Counted from the stretch's first letter, positions 45,710-55,764 are shown. The stretch is DNA of 64,000 bases from Roseiarcus sp963751165 (GCA_963751165.1 CAVVTP010000006.1:93766-157765); one strand, 5' to 3'. Made by a program: numbers and translations. Notes: a model not told the origin generated them from the sequence alone.

Positions 45710-46975
45710 ATGAGCTCGGGAGGAAGTCTTCGGTGGAAGATGCTGGCGCTGATGCTCGCCGGCACGGTGGTCATCTATGTCGACCGCAACGTGCTCGGCG
45801 TCCTGGCGCCGATCCTCAAGAAGGATCTGAATTTCACGACCGAGCAATATTCCTATATCGTCTCGGCGTTCCAGATCGTCTATTCCTTCTCCCAACCGGT
45901 CGCGGGCTTTCTGACTGACCTGATTGGCCCGCGGCTCGGCTATGCGGTAGCGGCCTTCGTCTGGGGCCTGGCTGCGGCGCTGCACGCCTTTTCCACCGGC
46001 TGGGTGTCGATGGCGGGCTTCCGGGCGCTGCTGGGCCTCAGCGAAGCCGCGGCGATCCCGACCGGCACGAAGGTATCGACCATCTGGTTCCCGTCGAAGG
46101 AGCGCTCGATCGCGACCGGATGGTTCAATTCCGGCTCTTCGATCGGCTCGATGATCACGCCGCCCCTGGCGATCTGGCTCGCATCCGTCTACGGATGGCA
46201 GCCGGCGTTCCTCATGACCGGCGTACTCGGGATCATCCTCTCGATCGTCTGGTACTGGCTCTACCGCGACCCGGAGACGCACCCGGGCCTGTCGCCCGCC
46301 GAGCGGGCCTATATCGAGAGCGACCGCGCGCCGGAGCCCGAGACGAAGCCCTCGTTCCGCGCCGTGCTCAAGCGGCTCAAGTTCTACGGCGTCGTCATCG
46401 CCCGGTTCCTGACCGAGCCCGCGTGGCAAACCTTCGCCTTCTGGATCCCGCTCTACATGGTGTCGGTGCGCGGCATGAATATCAAGGAGTTCGCCTTATT
46501 CGCCTGGCTTCCGTTCCTGTTCTCCGACCTCGGTTGCCTGTTCGGCGGCTATCTCGCCCCGATCCTGCACAACCGCCTGAGGCTCCAGATGGTCAACGCG
46601 CGGCTCTCGGTGATCAGCATCGGCGCGCTGTTCATGGTTGGACCGGCGCTGATCGGCTTCGCCGCCAACCCGATCGTCGCCATTCTCTGCTTCTCGCTTG
46701 GCGGCTTCGCCCATCAGATGCTCTCGAGCATGATGTACGCCCTGATGGGCGACGTGGTCGAAACGCCGGACGTCGCGACCGCGACTGGAATCGCCGGGAT
46801 GTTCGGCTATCTCGGCGGCGCCCTGTTCACGCTGATGGTCGGGGCGCTCGCGAGTACGCTCGGCTACGAGCCGCTGTTTGCAATGCTGTTCCTGTTCGAC
46901 GTCGTGGCCGCTCTGGTGCTGTGGGCCTTCATCGGCGTACGCAAGCCCGCGGCGGCGGCGCAACCCGCATTTTGA
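45710..46975 (+). CDS. MFS transporter, hexuronate (ExuT-like)
   Basis: 421 residues with twelve predicted membrane segments. The first helix is MLALMLAGTVVIYVDRNVLG, with the anion:cation symporter motif near YVDRNVLGVLAP. The loop 2-3 region GFLTDLIGPRLGYAVAAFVW and EAAAIPTGTKVSTIWFPSKE are typical of the hexuronate/tartrate group. ATG 45710 is taken because MSSGGSLRWKM leads straight into helix 1. It is divergent from uxaC and should import galacturonate or glucuronate by proton symport. Confidence 0.9.
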   Translation: MSSGGSLRWKMLALMLAGTVVIYVDRNVLGVLAPILKKDLNFTTEQYSYIVSAFQIVYSFSQPVAGFLTDLIGPRLGYAVAAFVWGLAAALHAFSTGWVSMAGFRALLGLSEAAAIPTGTKVSTIWFPSKERSIATGWFNSGSSIGSMITPPLAIWLASVYGWQPAFLMTGVLGIILSIVWYWLYRDPETHPGLSPAERAYIESDRAPEPETKPSFRAVLKRLKFYGVVIARFLTEPAWQTFAFWIPLYMVSVRGMNIKEFALFAWLPFLFSDLGCLFGGYLAPILHNRLRLQMVNARLSVISIGALFMVGPALIGFAANPIVAILCFSLGGFAHQMLSSMMYALMGDVVETPDVATATGIAGMFGYLGGALFTLMVGALASTLGYEPLFAMLFLFDVVAALVLWAFIGVRKPAAAAQPAF

Positions 46976-47464
46976 GGGGCCTCAGGTCAGCGCACCTACG
47001 CCGAATGACAATTGGAATAAATCCTCCCCTTGGCGGAGTTCATGCCGTTCTTGTGTGACCCTGGGAGACAGGACTCCATCAGCGACGATCCGGCCCGGCC
47101 CGGACGTTCAATTCCAAGTCTTGAGTTTGCTCGTCTTCAAGGGGCCCGGGCTTTGCCGCAGGGGCCAAGCGAAGCCGTCTCGACCGCTGGGCGGGTTTCG
47201 TCCGTTTCTCCGGGTCGCGCGCCGTTTGTCACTCCTCAAGCTATACAGGCTTGCGGTTCTCCCTGAGCGCGTTCCAGGCCCTCAACGTGATCGACGCTGT
47301 CGTAGACGATGCGCCTCTCGCTTGTGTATATTCCTGCTTCCTCTTGCTGCAACGAGCGTACGCAGCGGAATGGCGATGCCGCTACGCTCTCTTGCAGGAG
47401 TGGCGCCGTCCGCCGGACGGATTACGCGCTTGAGCGCTCGAAGGACAATTATCGGTTCAGCTGG
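46976..47464. other. Gene-free interval, transporter to IS3 remnant
   Basis: About 490 bases without a supportable gene. Composition drifts toward lower GC here, marking the beginning of the insertion-sequence and surface-polysaccharide segment. Confidence 0.35.
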
Positions 47465-47690
47465 TGAACTGCACCCCTTGGCTGAGACACCGAATTTGAG
47501 TGACAGCCTGTTATTCGGCTCGATGTCACAGCAAGACACTCAACTGACTTCAAGCAAGCGCGGTTCTTCGGCTCGAGGCTGGGGAGCGGATGGCGGATTG
47601 CGGGCGAGCTGAAGATCAGGCGCAAGCTGTTTTACGAGTGGCGGGCGGCCTATCGCAACCTTGGCGCAGCGGGGTTGAACCGAACCAACG
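47465..47690 (+). mobile_element. Left end of a degenerate IS3-family element
   Basis: TGAACTGCACCCCTTGGCTG (47465 on, continuing AGACAC) has the same layout as the IS3 ends in this window. About 150 bases in, ELKIRRKLFYEWRAAYRNLG followed by AAGLNR is an OrfA helix region related to the intact copies (LLYDWWAAYRAMGVAGLSR), without a usable frame. A matching right end lies at 56313-56337. Confidence 0.6.
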
Positions 47691-48233
47691 GCGAATGTAT
47701 TCGCATGTTAGCGAGAACGTTTGTATTCTACAGAAGCGAATTTCAACACAAATTGACTTGCCACCCCAAGCGCCGCAAAGTAATGTTTGCTTCAGAACTT
47801 ATGACGAATTGATCTGCAATCGGGTGATTTACCGCCAGCCGATGGTGGGGCAAAATGACTCGCACAGCGCGCGTTACGTCATTGGACGGTATGCGTGGTG
47901 TCGCCGCGGTCGCGGTGATGGCGTTTCATTTCAATATATTCTTTCTGCCGCAAGCACGCCTGCCGTTCCTGGCTCACGCCTATCTTTCGGTGGATTTGTT
48001 TTTCCTTCTAAGCGGCTTCGTGATGGCTCACGTCTACGGGTCCCTGATGGCATCGGATTGGCGTATGCACTGGACGCGTTTCGCGCTTGCGCGATTCGCT
48101 CGCATTTATCCCTTGTTCGCGACGACGACGCTCGCCATTGTGTTTCTAGTTGCTGTTTTCGGCGTTCCTACGAAAGGCGTAATGTTCTCGGGTCGCTCGC
48201 TGGCGCTTCAACCGCTTCTCCTGCAACAATGGT

Positions 48234-49544
48234 GGCTCGTCGCTATTTCAAGTGGGTGAATTGGCCAGAACGTCTCCGGCGATGAGGTAGACGATGGCTT
48301 TGAGGTTTCGTTTGGTTCGGTAGCCCTTGGCCTTGCGCTTGGCGGCCTGGACATTGCCGTTGATGGCTTCGAGGACGCCGTTCGAGAGGCCGGTGGCGAT
48401 CGATCTGAGGATGCCCTCCGACTTGGCCGTGATCGTCTTGGCCAGCCTCTTCATCGGCGCGAGGTCGCAGACCTGAACCCAGACGTTCCAGCGATCGAGG
48501 AAACGTCGAGCCGATTTGACGCTCATCGTGAACAGCTGTTGCAGGTTCATGCGGATCTGCATCGCTTGGATCGTGTCCAGGTTCTGCGCTTCCAAGCGAG
48601 ACAGCGCCTCCTTTTCCTCCTGCGTCAGACGATCGACGTTCTTCAGGAAGATGTAGCGCCGGCCCTTGATCTGGAAGTTGTTCCGCGCCTCCTCGCGCCG
48701 CACCTGGTCGACCGCCTCGTTGGCGAGTTTGATGACGTGGAATTTGTCGAACGTGATCTCGGCGTTCGGGAAGTTCTCCTTGATCCCCGCCTCGAAGGCA
48801 GCCCCCATGTCGATGCTGGCGTCGCTCACCGCCTCGCGCCGGCCGCCATGCGCCTCGAGGAAATCCGCGAATTCCTTCACGGTCGCCGCGTCCTTGCCCT
48901 CGGCGACGTAGACGACCTTGCGCCGCGCCATGTCGACGAACAGGCTGATGTAGTCGTGGCCGCGCCGCGCCGAAGTCTCGTCGGCGGCGATGCGCCGCAC
49001 CTCCGACAAATCCAGCTTCTCCACCGCCCGCCAGACATAATGCTCGACGATGCGCCACAAGCGCGTGTCGTGCTCGCCGAGCAACCTCGCCGCATTGGCG
49101 ATCGGCATCGCCTTGGCCAGCGTCAGCATGAAGGCCTCAAACAACAAGGTGAAGCCCGATCCCGCGCGAGCCCACGGCGTCGCCACCTTGCGCACGCCGC
49201 ACTGCGGACACGTCACCCTCGGCACACGCGCGTGCAACAGCGTGCGATGCTGGAAGAAATCCAGATGCCGCCAAGTCTCGTCTTTCGTGTCATGAACCGC
49301 GCAGCCATCGCGCCCGCACTGCGCGCAGGCGAACCGGCTCCCCCGCAGAAAATCCACGTACAAATCGAGCCGACCGTCCGCCGCGTCGAACGCGCTGCGC
49401 GTTACCATCCACGGCGACGAAAGACCAAGAGCCAACTGAAAAAGATCGGTATCCTGCATCCCCTCACGATAAACTCGATCCCAACTGATCGCTCCTCAAG
49501 CCAACCCAAAGAACGACCTTACCCACTCAATTCAGCGAGGAGCC
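48234..49544 (-). mobile_element. ISL3-family insertion sequence (1311 bp)
   Basis: The ends are GGCTCGTCGCT inward from 48234 and GGCTCCTCGCT inward from 49544, extending as imperfect repeats. The flanking 8-bp direct repeat is ACAATGGT (48226-48233 and 49545-49552), as expected for ISL3. It interrupts the acyltransferase gene after codon 126. Confidence 0.93.
48248..49459 (-). CDS. ISL3-family transposase
   Basis: 403 residues. An N-terminal zinc-finger-like pair (CAQCGRDGC, CPQCGVRKV) for DNA binding, then the DDE core: VRRIAADETSARRGHDYISL (first Asp), VSDASIDMGAAFEAGIKENF (second Asp), FDKFHVIKLANEAVDQVRRE, and the C-terminal SNGVLEAINGNVQAAKRKAK with the catalytic Glu. Complete and probably functional. 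Confidence 0.95.
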   Translation of the reverse strand: MQDTDLFQLALGLSSPWMVTRSAFDAADGRLDLYVDFLRGSRFACAQCGRDGCAVHDTKDETWRHLDFFQHRTLLHARVPRVTCPQCGVRKVATPWARAGSGFTLLFEAFMLTLAKAMPIANAARLLGEHDTRLWRIVEHYVWRAVEKLDLSEVRRIAADETSARRGHDYISLFVDMARRKVVYVAEGKDAATVKEFADFLEAHGGRREAVSDASIDMGAAFEAGIKENFPNAEITFDKFHVIKLANEAVDQVRREEARNNFQIKGRRYIFLKNVDRLTQEEKEALSRLEAQNLDTIQAMQIRMNLQQLFTMSVKSARRFLDRWNVWVQVCDLAPMKRLAKTITAKSEGILRSIATGLSNGVLEAINGNVQAAKRKAKGYRTKRNLKAIVYLIAGDVLANSPT

Positions 49545-50106
49545 ACAATGGTGCTCAGGCCTGAGTTGGAACTATCCGTCCTGGTCGATCAGCTCGGAAG
49601 CCGAGGCCTATGTTTATTTTGTCTTCTTCGCCAGCTTGCTGTTCGCGGGAAAGCATCCGTGGTTGATGGCCCTCTGCTGCATCGGCGTCCTGGCGGCATT
49701 GAGTTGGAGCGATTGGGGAGGGTTAAATTATTTTGTCGGAATACGAGCGCTGCTCCGGACGCTCGCTGGCTTCTCTCTCGGGATACTCTTGTATCGAGCG
49801 TATATTCCATGCGCCGCTTTTCCCCGTCACGTGAGCGGCGTCGCCGCAATTTTATTTGCAGGTTCATTTGCGATATCGCGACTTGATGTCTTTGCTGTCT
49901 GCGCATTCGCGTGCCTGATTCACTATACCGTCAACGCAGGGAACAGAGTCGGCAAGCTGCTGAACGCACCCCCTCTCGTGGTCCTCGGCGACTGGTCGTA
50001 CTCGATCTATCTCTTGCATGCGCCGGTGCAATTTGCTGTGATGATTGCCTTCGCCTCCTTGTAACCGTTCGGCATAGGCCGCGGGGGCTGACGCTCGGGG
50101 CCGAGA

Positions 50107-50340
50107 TCAGCACTCCTCGCGCGGCTTCGTTTCCCGGTGGATCTTGATCAGCTCGACGAGGCTGTCGACGCCGTCGTCGGTGAAGGCCATGACGCTTTCG
50201 TCGCCGAGGCTTAGGACCCAGATGAGGCCGTCCTCGGGCTCCATTTCGATAGCGACGTCGAAGAGGAAGTCGACGTCCTCGCCGAGGTCTTTGGCGACGC
50301 GGTCGATGGTCCTGACGCGGGAGACCTTGTTGACGTGCAC
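50107..50340 (-). CDS. Small ORF at the end of IS66-A
   Basis: 77 residues from GTG 50340, 3 bases after the tnpC stop. The sequence VNKVSRVRTIDRVAKDLGED is followed by an acidic stretch (FDVAIEMEPEDGLIWVLSLG) and VMAFTDDGVDSLVELIKIHR. It is a plausible small conserved protein carried with the IS, of unknown function. Confidence 0.55.
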   Translation of the reverse strand: MHVNKVSRVRTIDRVAKDLGEDVDFLFDVAIEMEPEDGLIWVLSLGDESVMAFTDDGVDSLVELIKIHRETKPREEC

Positions 50341-50343
50341 GGG

Positions 50344-51995
50344 TCAGGCCGCGAGCGCCGCGATGGCCTGAGGCCGCGGCCGCCAGTTCCAGGGCAGCAG
50401 TTCGTCGAGCCGATGCGCGGGATGGCCGGCAATGCGTGAGAGGACGTCGGCGAGCCACGCCTGCGGATCGACGCCGTTCATCTTGGCGGTGACGATGAGA
50501 CTGTACATGGCTGCGGCGCGCCGCCCTCCGCGATCAGACCCGCAGAATAACCAGGATTTCCGCCCGAGCGCCGCACCGCGCAGCCCGCGCTCAGCGGCAT
50601 TGTTGGACATGCACACGCGCCCGTCGTCGAGGAACAGCGTGAAGGCCGGCCAGCGGTTGAGCATGTACTGGATCGCCTTCACCAGGTCGTGCCCGCGCGA
50701 CAGCCTCGCCGCCTGCTCGCGCATGGAGGTCATGAGATCGTCGACCAGGGGCCGGCTTTCGGCGCGGCGGACCGCCAGGCGCTGTTCGGGGCTCCTGCCG
50801 TTGATCGACCGCTCGATCGCAAACAGCGCGTCGATGCGGCGCACCACCTCGATGGCGATCGGCGACAGCGGGATCTCGCTCTTTCCGACGGCCTTGCGGC
50901 GCGCGTTCTCCTCGACGTCGGCCAGAACGAAGAACTTGCGCCGCGCATGCGCCCAGCACGCCGCCTCCCGGATCGGGCCGGGCTTGCGGTCCCCGAGATA
51001 GAGCTTGTTGTAGCCGTCGTAGGCGTCCGCCTGCAGGATGCCGGCGTAACCCGCGAGATGCGCCTGCGGATGCTCGCCCCGCCGGTCGCGCGAGTAGTGG
51101 AAGATCGCGGCCGGCGGCCCGGCGCCGCCGAACGGCTGATCGTCGCGGACGTAAATCCAGAGCCGGCCGGTGTCGGTCTTGCCTTTGGCCAGCACCGGCA
51201 CGGTCGTGTCGTCGCCGTGCAGGCGCTCGGCCGCCATGACATGGGCCTCGATCAGGCGCCGGAGCGGATCGAGCGCCGTCGAGACCGCGCCCACCGCGTC
51301 GGCCATGGTGGAGAGCGCGATCAGCGCGCCCTCGAGCGCGTAGCGCTCGGCCTGCCGGTTCAGAGGCTGGTGCTGGCCGAACTTTTCGAACACGATCATC
51401 GCCAGCAGGCTCGGGCCCGCCCAAGCCCTCGGGATCACGTGGAACGGCGCCGGCGCCTGGCTGATCTTCTCGCAGTCCCGGCAGGAGAACTTCTCCCGCA
51501 CCGTCTCGATCACCTTCCACCGCCGGGGCGTCGTCTCGAGCGTCTGCGTCACGTCCTCGCCGAGCTTGCGCAGGCGGTTGCCGCCACAGCACGCGCAAGC
51601 CGTTGGCGGATCGATCACCACCCGTTCGCGCGGCAGATGATCGGGGAAGTGTCTCGTTCGGCGCGGCGGCGAGTGAAGGGGCGCACCGTCGTCGTCTTCG
51701 CGGCGGCTTGCTCAGCCGCCAGCTCGTCTTCGGTGGCGCTGGCCGCCAACTCCTCGAACTCGAGCGCCAGCTGGTCGATCAGACGCGCCGACCGTTCCGA
51801 CCGCTGCCCGTAGACCTGGCGCTCGAGCTTGGCGATCCGGAGCTTCTGCGCGGCGATCAGCGCCAGGTCTTCCGACGCTTTCGCTTGCGCGACCGCTAGT
51901 TCCGCCGCGACTTCCAGGCGCCGCGCGCGCTCGGCGATCAGCGCCGCCTTCAGGGCGGCGACGTCGTCGGGAAGCGACTCAGGAGCGGGATCCAT
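50344..51995 (-). pseudogene. IS66 transposase TnpC of element A, frameshifted
   Basis: The N-terminal 115 residues (IAKLERQVYGQRSERSARLI, the IS66 coiled coil and leucine zipper) and the remaining 425 (CACCGGNRLRKLGEDVTQTL, SRDCEKISQAPAPFHVIPRA, HGDDTTVPVLAKGKTDTGRL, QADAYDGYNKLY, CWAHARRKFF, MSNNAAERGLRGAALGRKSW) are in different frames. One missing base near 51650 separates them; adding it gives a normal 550-codon gene. Element A probably cannot move on its own. Confidence 0.88.
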
Positions 51996-52092
51996 GCGAC
52001 GCAGAGAATCACAGTCCGCGTGATTTGAGGCGCCCTAAAAAGCGGGTGATCCCATATTTTTCTTCGCTTCGCCGGCGCTTCCGTCGTCGCGC

Positions 52093-52440
52093 TCAGCCCG
52101 CGCTCTTCGGCCGCCACGTCAGTTGCGGATTCCTCCAGTCAATTCCTTCCAGCATGTAGGCCATCTGCGCCGGCGAGATCGACACGACGCCCCCCTTCGC
52201 CGACGGCCAGATGAACTTTCCCCGGTCGAGCCGCTTGGCGTAGAGCGACAGCCCGACGCCGTCGTGCCAGAGGATCTTCGCCAGATCGCCCCTGCGCCCG
52301 CGGAAGAGGTAGAGATCGCCGCCGTGCGGATCGCGCTTCAACTGCTCCTGAACCTGAAGCGCCAGACCCTGCATGCCGCGACGCATGTCGGTGTGGCCCG
52401 TCGCGATCCACACCCGAACCCCGCTCGGCATCGGGATCAT
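52093..52440 (-). CDS. IS66 accessory protein TnpB (element A)
   Basis: 115 residues: VWIATGHTDMRRGMQGLALQ, GDLYLFRGRRGDLAKILWHD, KRLDRGKFIWPSAKGGVVSI. This is the IS66 Orf2 family, required with TnpA and TnpC for transposition. It overlaps the tnpA stop by 4 bases. Confidence 0.94.
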   Translation of the reverse strand: MIPMPSGVRVWIATGHTDMRRGMQGLALQVQEQLKRDPHGGDLYLFRGRRGDLAKILWHDGVGLSLYAKRLDRGKFIWPSAKGGVVSISPAQMAYMLEGIDWRNPQLTWRPKSAG

Positions 52441-52835
52441 CGTTCGCCCAGAACGCTCAGAACCCGCCGAAGCGCATCGGCGTCGACGTTGTTGTCGACG
52501 CGCACGCGGCTCCCGGAGCCGAGTTCAATTTCGATGACGCCGGACCTCGTTCGGCGTCCGCTCGTCGCCGGGCGCGACGGTCTCGCCGCCTCCGATCCAG
52601 ACGGCGCCGCCATCGCTCCGATCTCGACCGGAAGCAAAATCGAGTCGTCTCTCCTGGCCGGTTCCCCCGTGCGCGCCAGCCTTCGCCATGTGAAGAGCAG
52701 GCTCTGCGCCACCCCGTGCCGTCGAGCGACCTCGCTCACCACGGCCCCCGGCATCAGTGTCTCTTCAACGATCCGCGACTTCTCGTCCTTGCTCCACCGC
52801 CGTCGGCGCTCAATCCCGAGAACCTTCCCATCCAT
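52437..52835 (-). CDS. IS66 protein TnpA (element A)
   Basis: 132 residues from ATG 52835. The HTH is RRRRWSKDEKSRIVEETLMP, then VSEVARRHGVAQSLLFTWRR. Element B begins two bases upstream of the start codon, so the ribosome-binding site (GCGGAG) is now at about 55863, 3 kb away, and translation is probably abolished. Confidence 0.9.
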   Translation of the reverse strand: MDGKVLGIERRRRWSKDEKSRIVEETLMPGAVVSEVARRHGVAQSLLFTWRRLARTGEPARRDDSILLPVEIGAMAAPSGSEAARPSRPATSGRRTRSGVIEIELGSGSRVRVDNNVDADALRRVLSVLGER

Positions 52836-52949
52836 CGTAACCGGTACGAGCACCCCACGAGGAGATCGCCGAAGAGGTGTGGACGGCGTCCTGTCGCGGA
52901 TTGACGATGGCTTGGCGCGATGTCGTCGTGTTCCGCGAGGAGCGGCGGC

Positions 52950-53387
52950 ATGGCGATCGAGGACGAGCTTCGCGAGCGATTGAGGAAGGTGGAGGCGCTG
53001 TTCTTCGGCGCGACGACCGCGGGCGAGCGCGAGGCGGCCGGGGCCGCGACCGGGCGGCTGAAGGCGAAGCTCGCTGAAGCGAGCCGCCTCGATCCGCCGG
53101 TCGAGATGAAGTTCACGATGCCGGACCAATGGTCGGCGCGGTTGTTCATCGCTCTTTGTCGCCGCTATGGGTTCAGGCCTTTCCGGTACGCGCGTCAGCG
53201 CAGCACGACGATCATGGTCAAGGCGCCGCGGCGCCTGTTCGACGCGGTGGTGTGGCGGCAGTTCTCCGACGTGCACACCGATCTGTGGACCCATTTCGAG
53301 AAGACGACGGAGCGCCTGATCCGGGAGGCGATCCACACCGATACGGCCGACGCCGATCTCGCTCCCGAGCCGATCGGACTGCGGTAG
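52950..53387 (+). CDS. Passenger ORF of IS66-B, conserved hypothetical
   Basis: 145 residues from ATG 52950 with GCGAGGAGC ahead. An N-terminal helical part (DELRERLRKVEALFFGATTA, GEREAAGAATGRLKAKLAEA) resembles the N-terminal coiled segment of IS-linked proteins. The second half is aromatic and basic (EMKFTMPDQWSARLFIALCR, RYGFRPFRYARQRSTTIMVK, LFDAVVWRQFSDVHTDLWTH). It lies inside the element, convergent with tnpC. I recall similar proteins next to IS66 elements in Rhizobiales but no known function. Confidence 0.7.
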   Translation: MAIEDELRERLRKVEALFFGATTAGEREAAGAATGRLKAKLAEASRLDPPVEMKFTMPDQWSARLFIALCRRYGFRPFRYARQRSTTIMVKAPRRLFDAVVWRQFSDVHTDLWTHFEKTTERLIREAIHTDTADADLAPEPIGLR

Positions 53388-53396
53388 GCGCCGACT

Positions 53397-54950
53397 TCAG
53401 GCGGCCAACTTCGCCTGCGCCGCCTCCGGCTTCCAGTTCCAGGCCAAGAGCTCATGCAGGCGGTCGTTGGTCGTGCGTCCGGAGACCATACGCTCCAGCA
53501 CGTCGGTCAGCCAGGCTTCCGGGTCGAGCCCATTCAGTTTTGCCGTGTTCAGGAGCGAGGACAGGATCGCCCAGGTCTCGCCCCCGCCTTCGTCGCCGCT
53601 GAACAACGAATTCCTTTTTCCGATTGCAATCGGCCGGATCGATCGCTCGACCGTGTTCGTATCCGGCTCGAGCCGCCCGTCATCCAGGAACGCAGTCAGA
53701 CCCTCCCAGCGTTCGAGCATGTAGTCGATCGCCTTGATGAGCGTCGACTGGCGCGAGATTCCGTCCTTCACCGCGATCAGACGGGCCTTCAACGCCTCCA
53801 TCAGCGGCTTCGTCTCGGCCTGCCGCGCGGCGCGGCGTTCCCCGGCGTCGAGCCCGCGGATCCTCTCCTCGATCGCGTAGACGGCCGCAATGCGCGCGAT
53901 GACCTCGCTCGCGAAGGGCGAGTTCGTCGTCTTGTGGACCTTCGCGAAGTTGCGGCGCGCGTGAACGAGGCAGTAGACCAGCCGGATCCTGCCGGACATC
54001 TTCGCGTCGCCCGCGAGCGAGACGTAGGCGGCGTAGCCGTCGACCTGAAGCGCGCCTTCGAAGCCCGCCAGTTGCGTCACGATCTCCTTCTTGCCGCGGC
54101 CGCCCGCGAACACGTAGGCGACCACCGGCGGCGCCGGCCCCTTCCACGCCCGATCGTCCGTCGCATGCGCCCAGAACTGGCAGATCTTCGTGCGGCCGCG
54201 TCCCGGGTCGAGCACCGGCATCGGCGTCTCGTCGCAGAACAGCCGGTCGAAGCGGTGCATGGTCTTCAGTTGCAGATCGTAGAGGCCCCGGACCATCCAG
54301 GCCGTGCTTCCCATCCAGCGCGCCAGCGTCTGACGGTCGACGACGACCCCCTGGCCCGCGAGGATCTGCGTCTGACGATAGAGCGTCGACTGCCAAGCGT
54401 ACTTGGCCGCGGCGATGTGCGCGATCAGCGCCGTCGTCGCCATGCCGCCCTCGACCAGCCGCGCCGGCGCCGGGGCCTGGACGATCGGGCCCTCGCAGGC
54501 GCGGCAGGCGTATTTGGGACGGATCGTGCGCAGCACGCGCAGCCACGCGGGAACCCGGTCGAGCGCCTCGCTCGTCTCCTCGCCGATCCGATGCATCGGA
54601 CCCGTGCAGCACGGGCAGAGCGTCGACGCCGGCTCGATCACCCGCTCGACCCGGGGCAGATACGCAGGCAGCGCGCCGATGTTGCGCCGGGCCTTGCGCC
54701 GCTTCGGTTTCGGCGCGTCCGATGCCGGCTCGTCGTCGTTGGCCGGGGGCGGCGCGGCGGCGGACCGGTCCAGATCCAGCGCGAGCTGCTCGGCGCAGAT
54801 GATCGCCGAGCGCTCGGATCGCGCGCCGAAGATCAGGCCCTTCAACGTCGCGATCTCGGCGCGAAGGTCGTCGTTCTCGCCGTCGAAGGCCAGCACCATC
54901 TCGACGAGCGCCGCAGGGTCCTTGGGGAGATCTTCAGGGCAAATCGCCAT
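53397..54950 (-). CDS. IS66 transposase TnpC (element B)
   Basis: 517 residues, complete. A coiled coil and LIFGARSERSAIICAEQLAL lead to a zinc-binding region (STLCPCCTGPMHRIGEETSE, KYACRACEGPIVQAPAPARL), the DDE core (LFCDETPMPVLDPGRGRTKI, LQVDGYAAYVSLAG, LVHARRNFAKVH), and LEPDTNTVERSIRPIAIGKR plus LFSGDEGGGETWAILSSLLN at the end. Confidence 0.95.
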   Translation of the reverse strand: MAICPEDLPKDPAALVEMVLAFDGENDDLRAEIATLKGLIFGARSERSAIICAEQLALDLDRSAAAPPPANDDEPASDAPKPKRRKARRNIGALPAYLPRVERVIEPASTLCPCCTGPMHRIGEETSEALDRVPAWLRVLRTIRPKYACRACEGPIVQAPAPARLVEGGMATTALIAHIAAAKYAWQSTLYRQTQILAGQGVVVDRQTLARWMGSTAWMVRGLYDLQLKTMHRFDRLFCDETPMPVLDPGRGRTKICQFWAHATDDRAWKGPAPPVVAYVFAGGRGKKEIVTQLAGFEGALQVDGYAAYVSLAGDAKMSGRIRLVYCLVHARRNFAKVHKTTNSPFASEVIARIAAVYAIEERIRGLDAGERRAARQAETKPLMEALKARLIAVKDGISRQSTLIKAIDYMLERWEGLTAFLDDGRLEPDTNTVERSIRPIAIGKRNSLFSGDEGGGETWAILSSLLNTAKLNGLDPEAWLTDVLERMVSGRTTNDRLHELLAWNWKPEAAQAKLAA

Positions 54951-55357
54951 GTCGGAGAGCTACACGAGAACGCCCGGAATCGCCAGCAAAACAAGGCACT
55001 CACGGCGACTTTCGTCGGCCGCTTCGTGACCCGCGGGACCACCTGCGACCACTCCGACAGACCCTCGATCAGCATCGCCAGTTGCGCCCCCGTCACGCGC
55101 ATCGTCCCCGCGCGAACGGGAGGCCAGGAAAAGCCGCCGTCCTCGAGCCATTTTGTCGCCAGCACTAGCCCCGAGCCGTCAAAAACCAGGAGCTTCAACC
55201 GATCCGATCGCTTCGAGCGGAACACGAAGACGTCGCCGCTGTAGGGCTGGCCGCCTAAGCCCTCCGCCACCAGCGCGACCAAGCCGTGGACGCCTTTGCG
55301 AAAATCGATCGGCTGCGTCGCGACGAACACCCGGACCTCCGCGCCGAACGAGATCAC
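54842..55357 (-). CDS. IS66 accessory protein TnpB (element B), extended C-terminus
   Basis: 171 residues from GTG 55357, which overlaps the tnpA stop. The first ~115 residues (VRVFVATQPIDFRKGVHGLV, GDVFVFRSKRSDRLKLLVFD, WLEDGGFSWPPVRAGTMRVT) are a normal TnpB. The frame then continues ~55 codons, 109 bases past the tnpC start. A usual TnpB stops before tnpC, so a stop codon has been lost or a small indel changed the end. Confidence 0.85.
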   Translation of the reverse strand: MISFGAEVRVFVATQPIDFRKGVHGLVALVAEGLGGQPYSGDVFVFRSKRSDRLKLLVFDGSGLVLATKWLEDGGFSWPPVRAGTMRVTGAQLAMLIEGLSEWSQVVPRVTKRPTKVAVSALFCWRFRAFSCSSPTWRFALKISPRTLRRSSRWCWPSTARTTTFAPRSRR

Positions 55358-55764
55358 CGCGTCGACCTCACCGCCGCCAGTACCCGCTCCAGCGTCGCGG
55401 CGTCGACGCCGACGGGCACGCGCACCGTCGCGCCGGCGATCGTCACCTCGATCCGCTCCGCCGGACCCGCCACCACGCGAGGCTGCTCGATCGCGTCCGC
55501 TCGCGTTTCGACGGCGTCGTCGAGCCTGAGTTGCACGAACAACGGCCCTTCGCTCGACGCGAGCCGCGCCTTGCGTCGCCAAACGTTGAGCAAACCCCGG
55601 CTGACGCCATTGCGCCGCGCCACCTCGGATATGTTCGCCTCCGGCTCGGCACTCTCGGCCAGGATCCGCGCCTTCTCGTCGTCGCTCCAGTCGCGCCGCC
55701 GACGTCGCCCCGTGATCACCTCGACCCGCTGATAAGAGTCGGCGTCATGCCTGGACTGATGCAT
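55354..55764 (-). CDS. IS66 protein TnpA (element B)
   Basis: 136 residues. The HTH is RRRRRDWSDDEKARILAESA, then ISEVARRNGVSRGLLNVWRR. The C-terminal part IEVTIAGATVRVPVGVDAAT with LERVLAAV is the usual TnpA tail. First gene of the element. Confidence 0.93.
   Translation of the reverse strand: MHQSRHDADSYQRVEVITGRRRRRDWSDDEKARILAESAEPEANISEVARRNGVSRGLLNVWRRKARLASSEGPLFVQLRLDDAVETRADAIEQPRVVAGPAERIEVTIAGATVRVPVGVDAATLERVLAAVRSTR

Noticed and set aside
53454..55244. 596-codon open frame opposite the IS66-B transposase genes
   Set aside because: Arg/Leu-rich antisense frame over well-supported tnpC and tnpB; no signal of its own.
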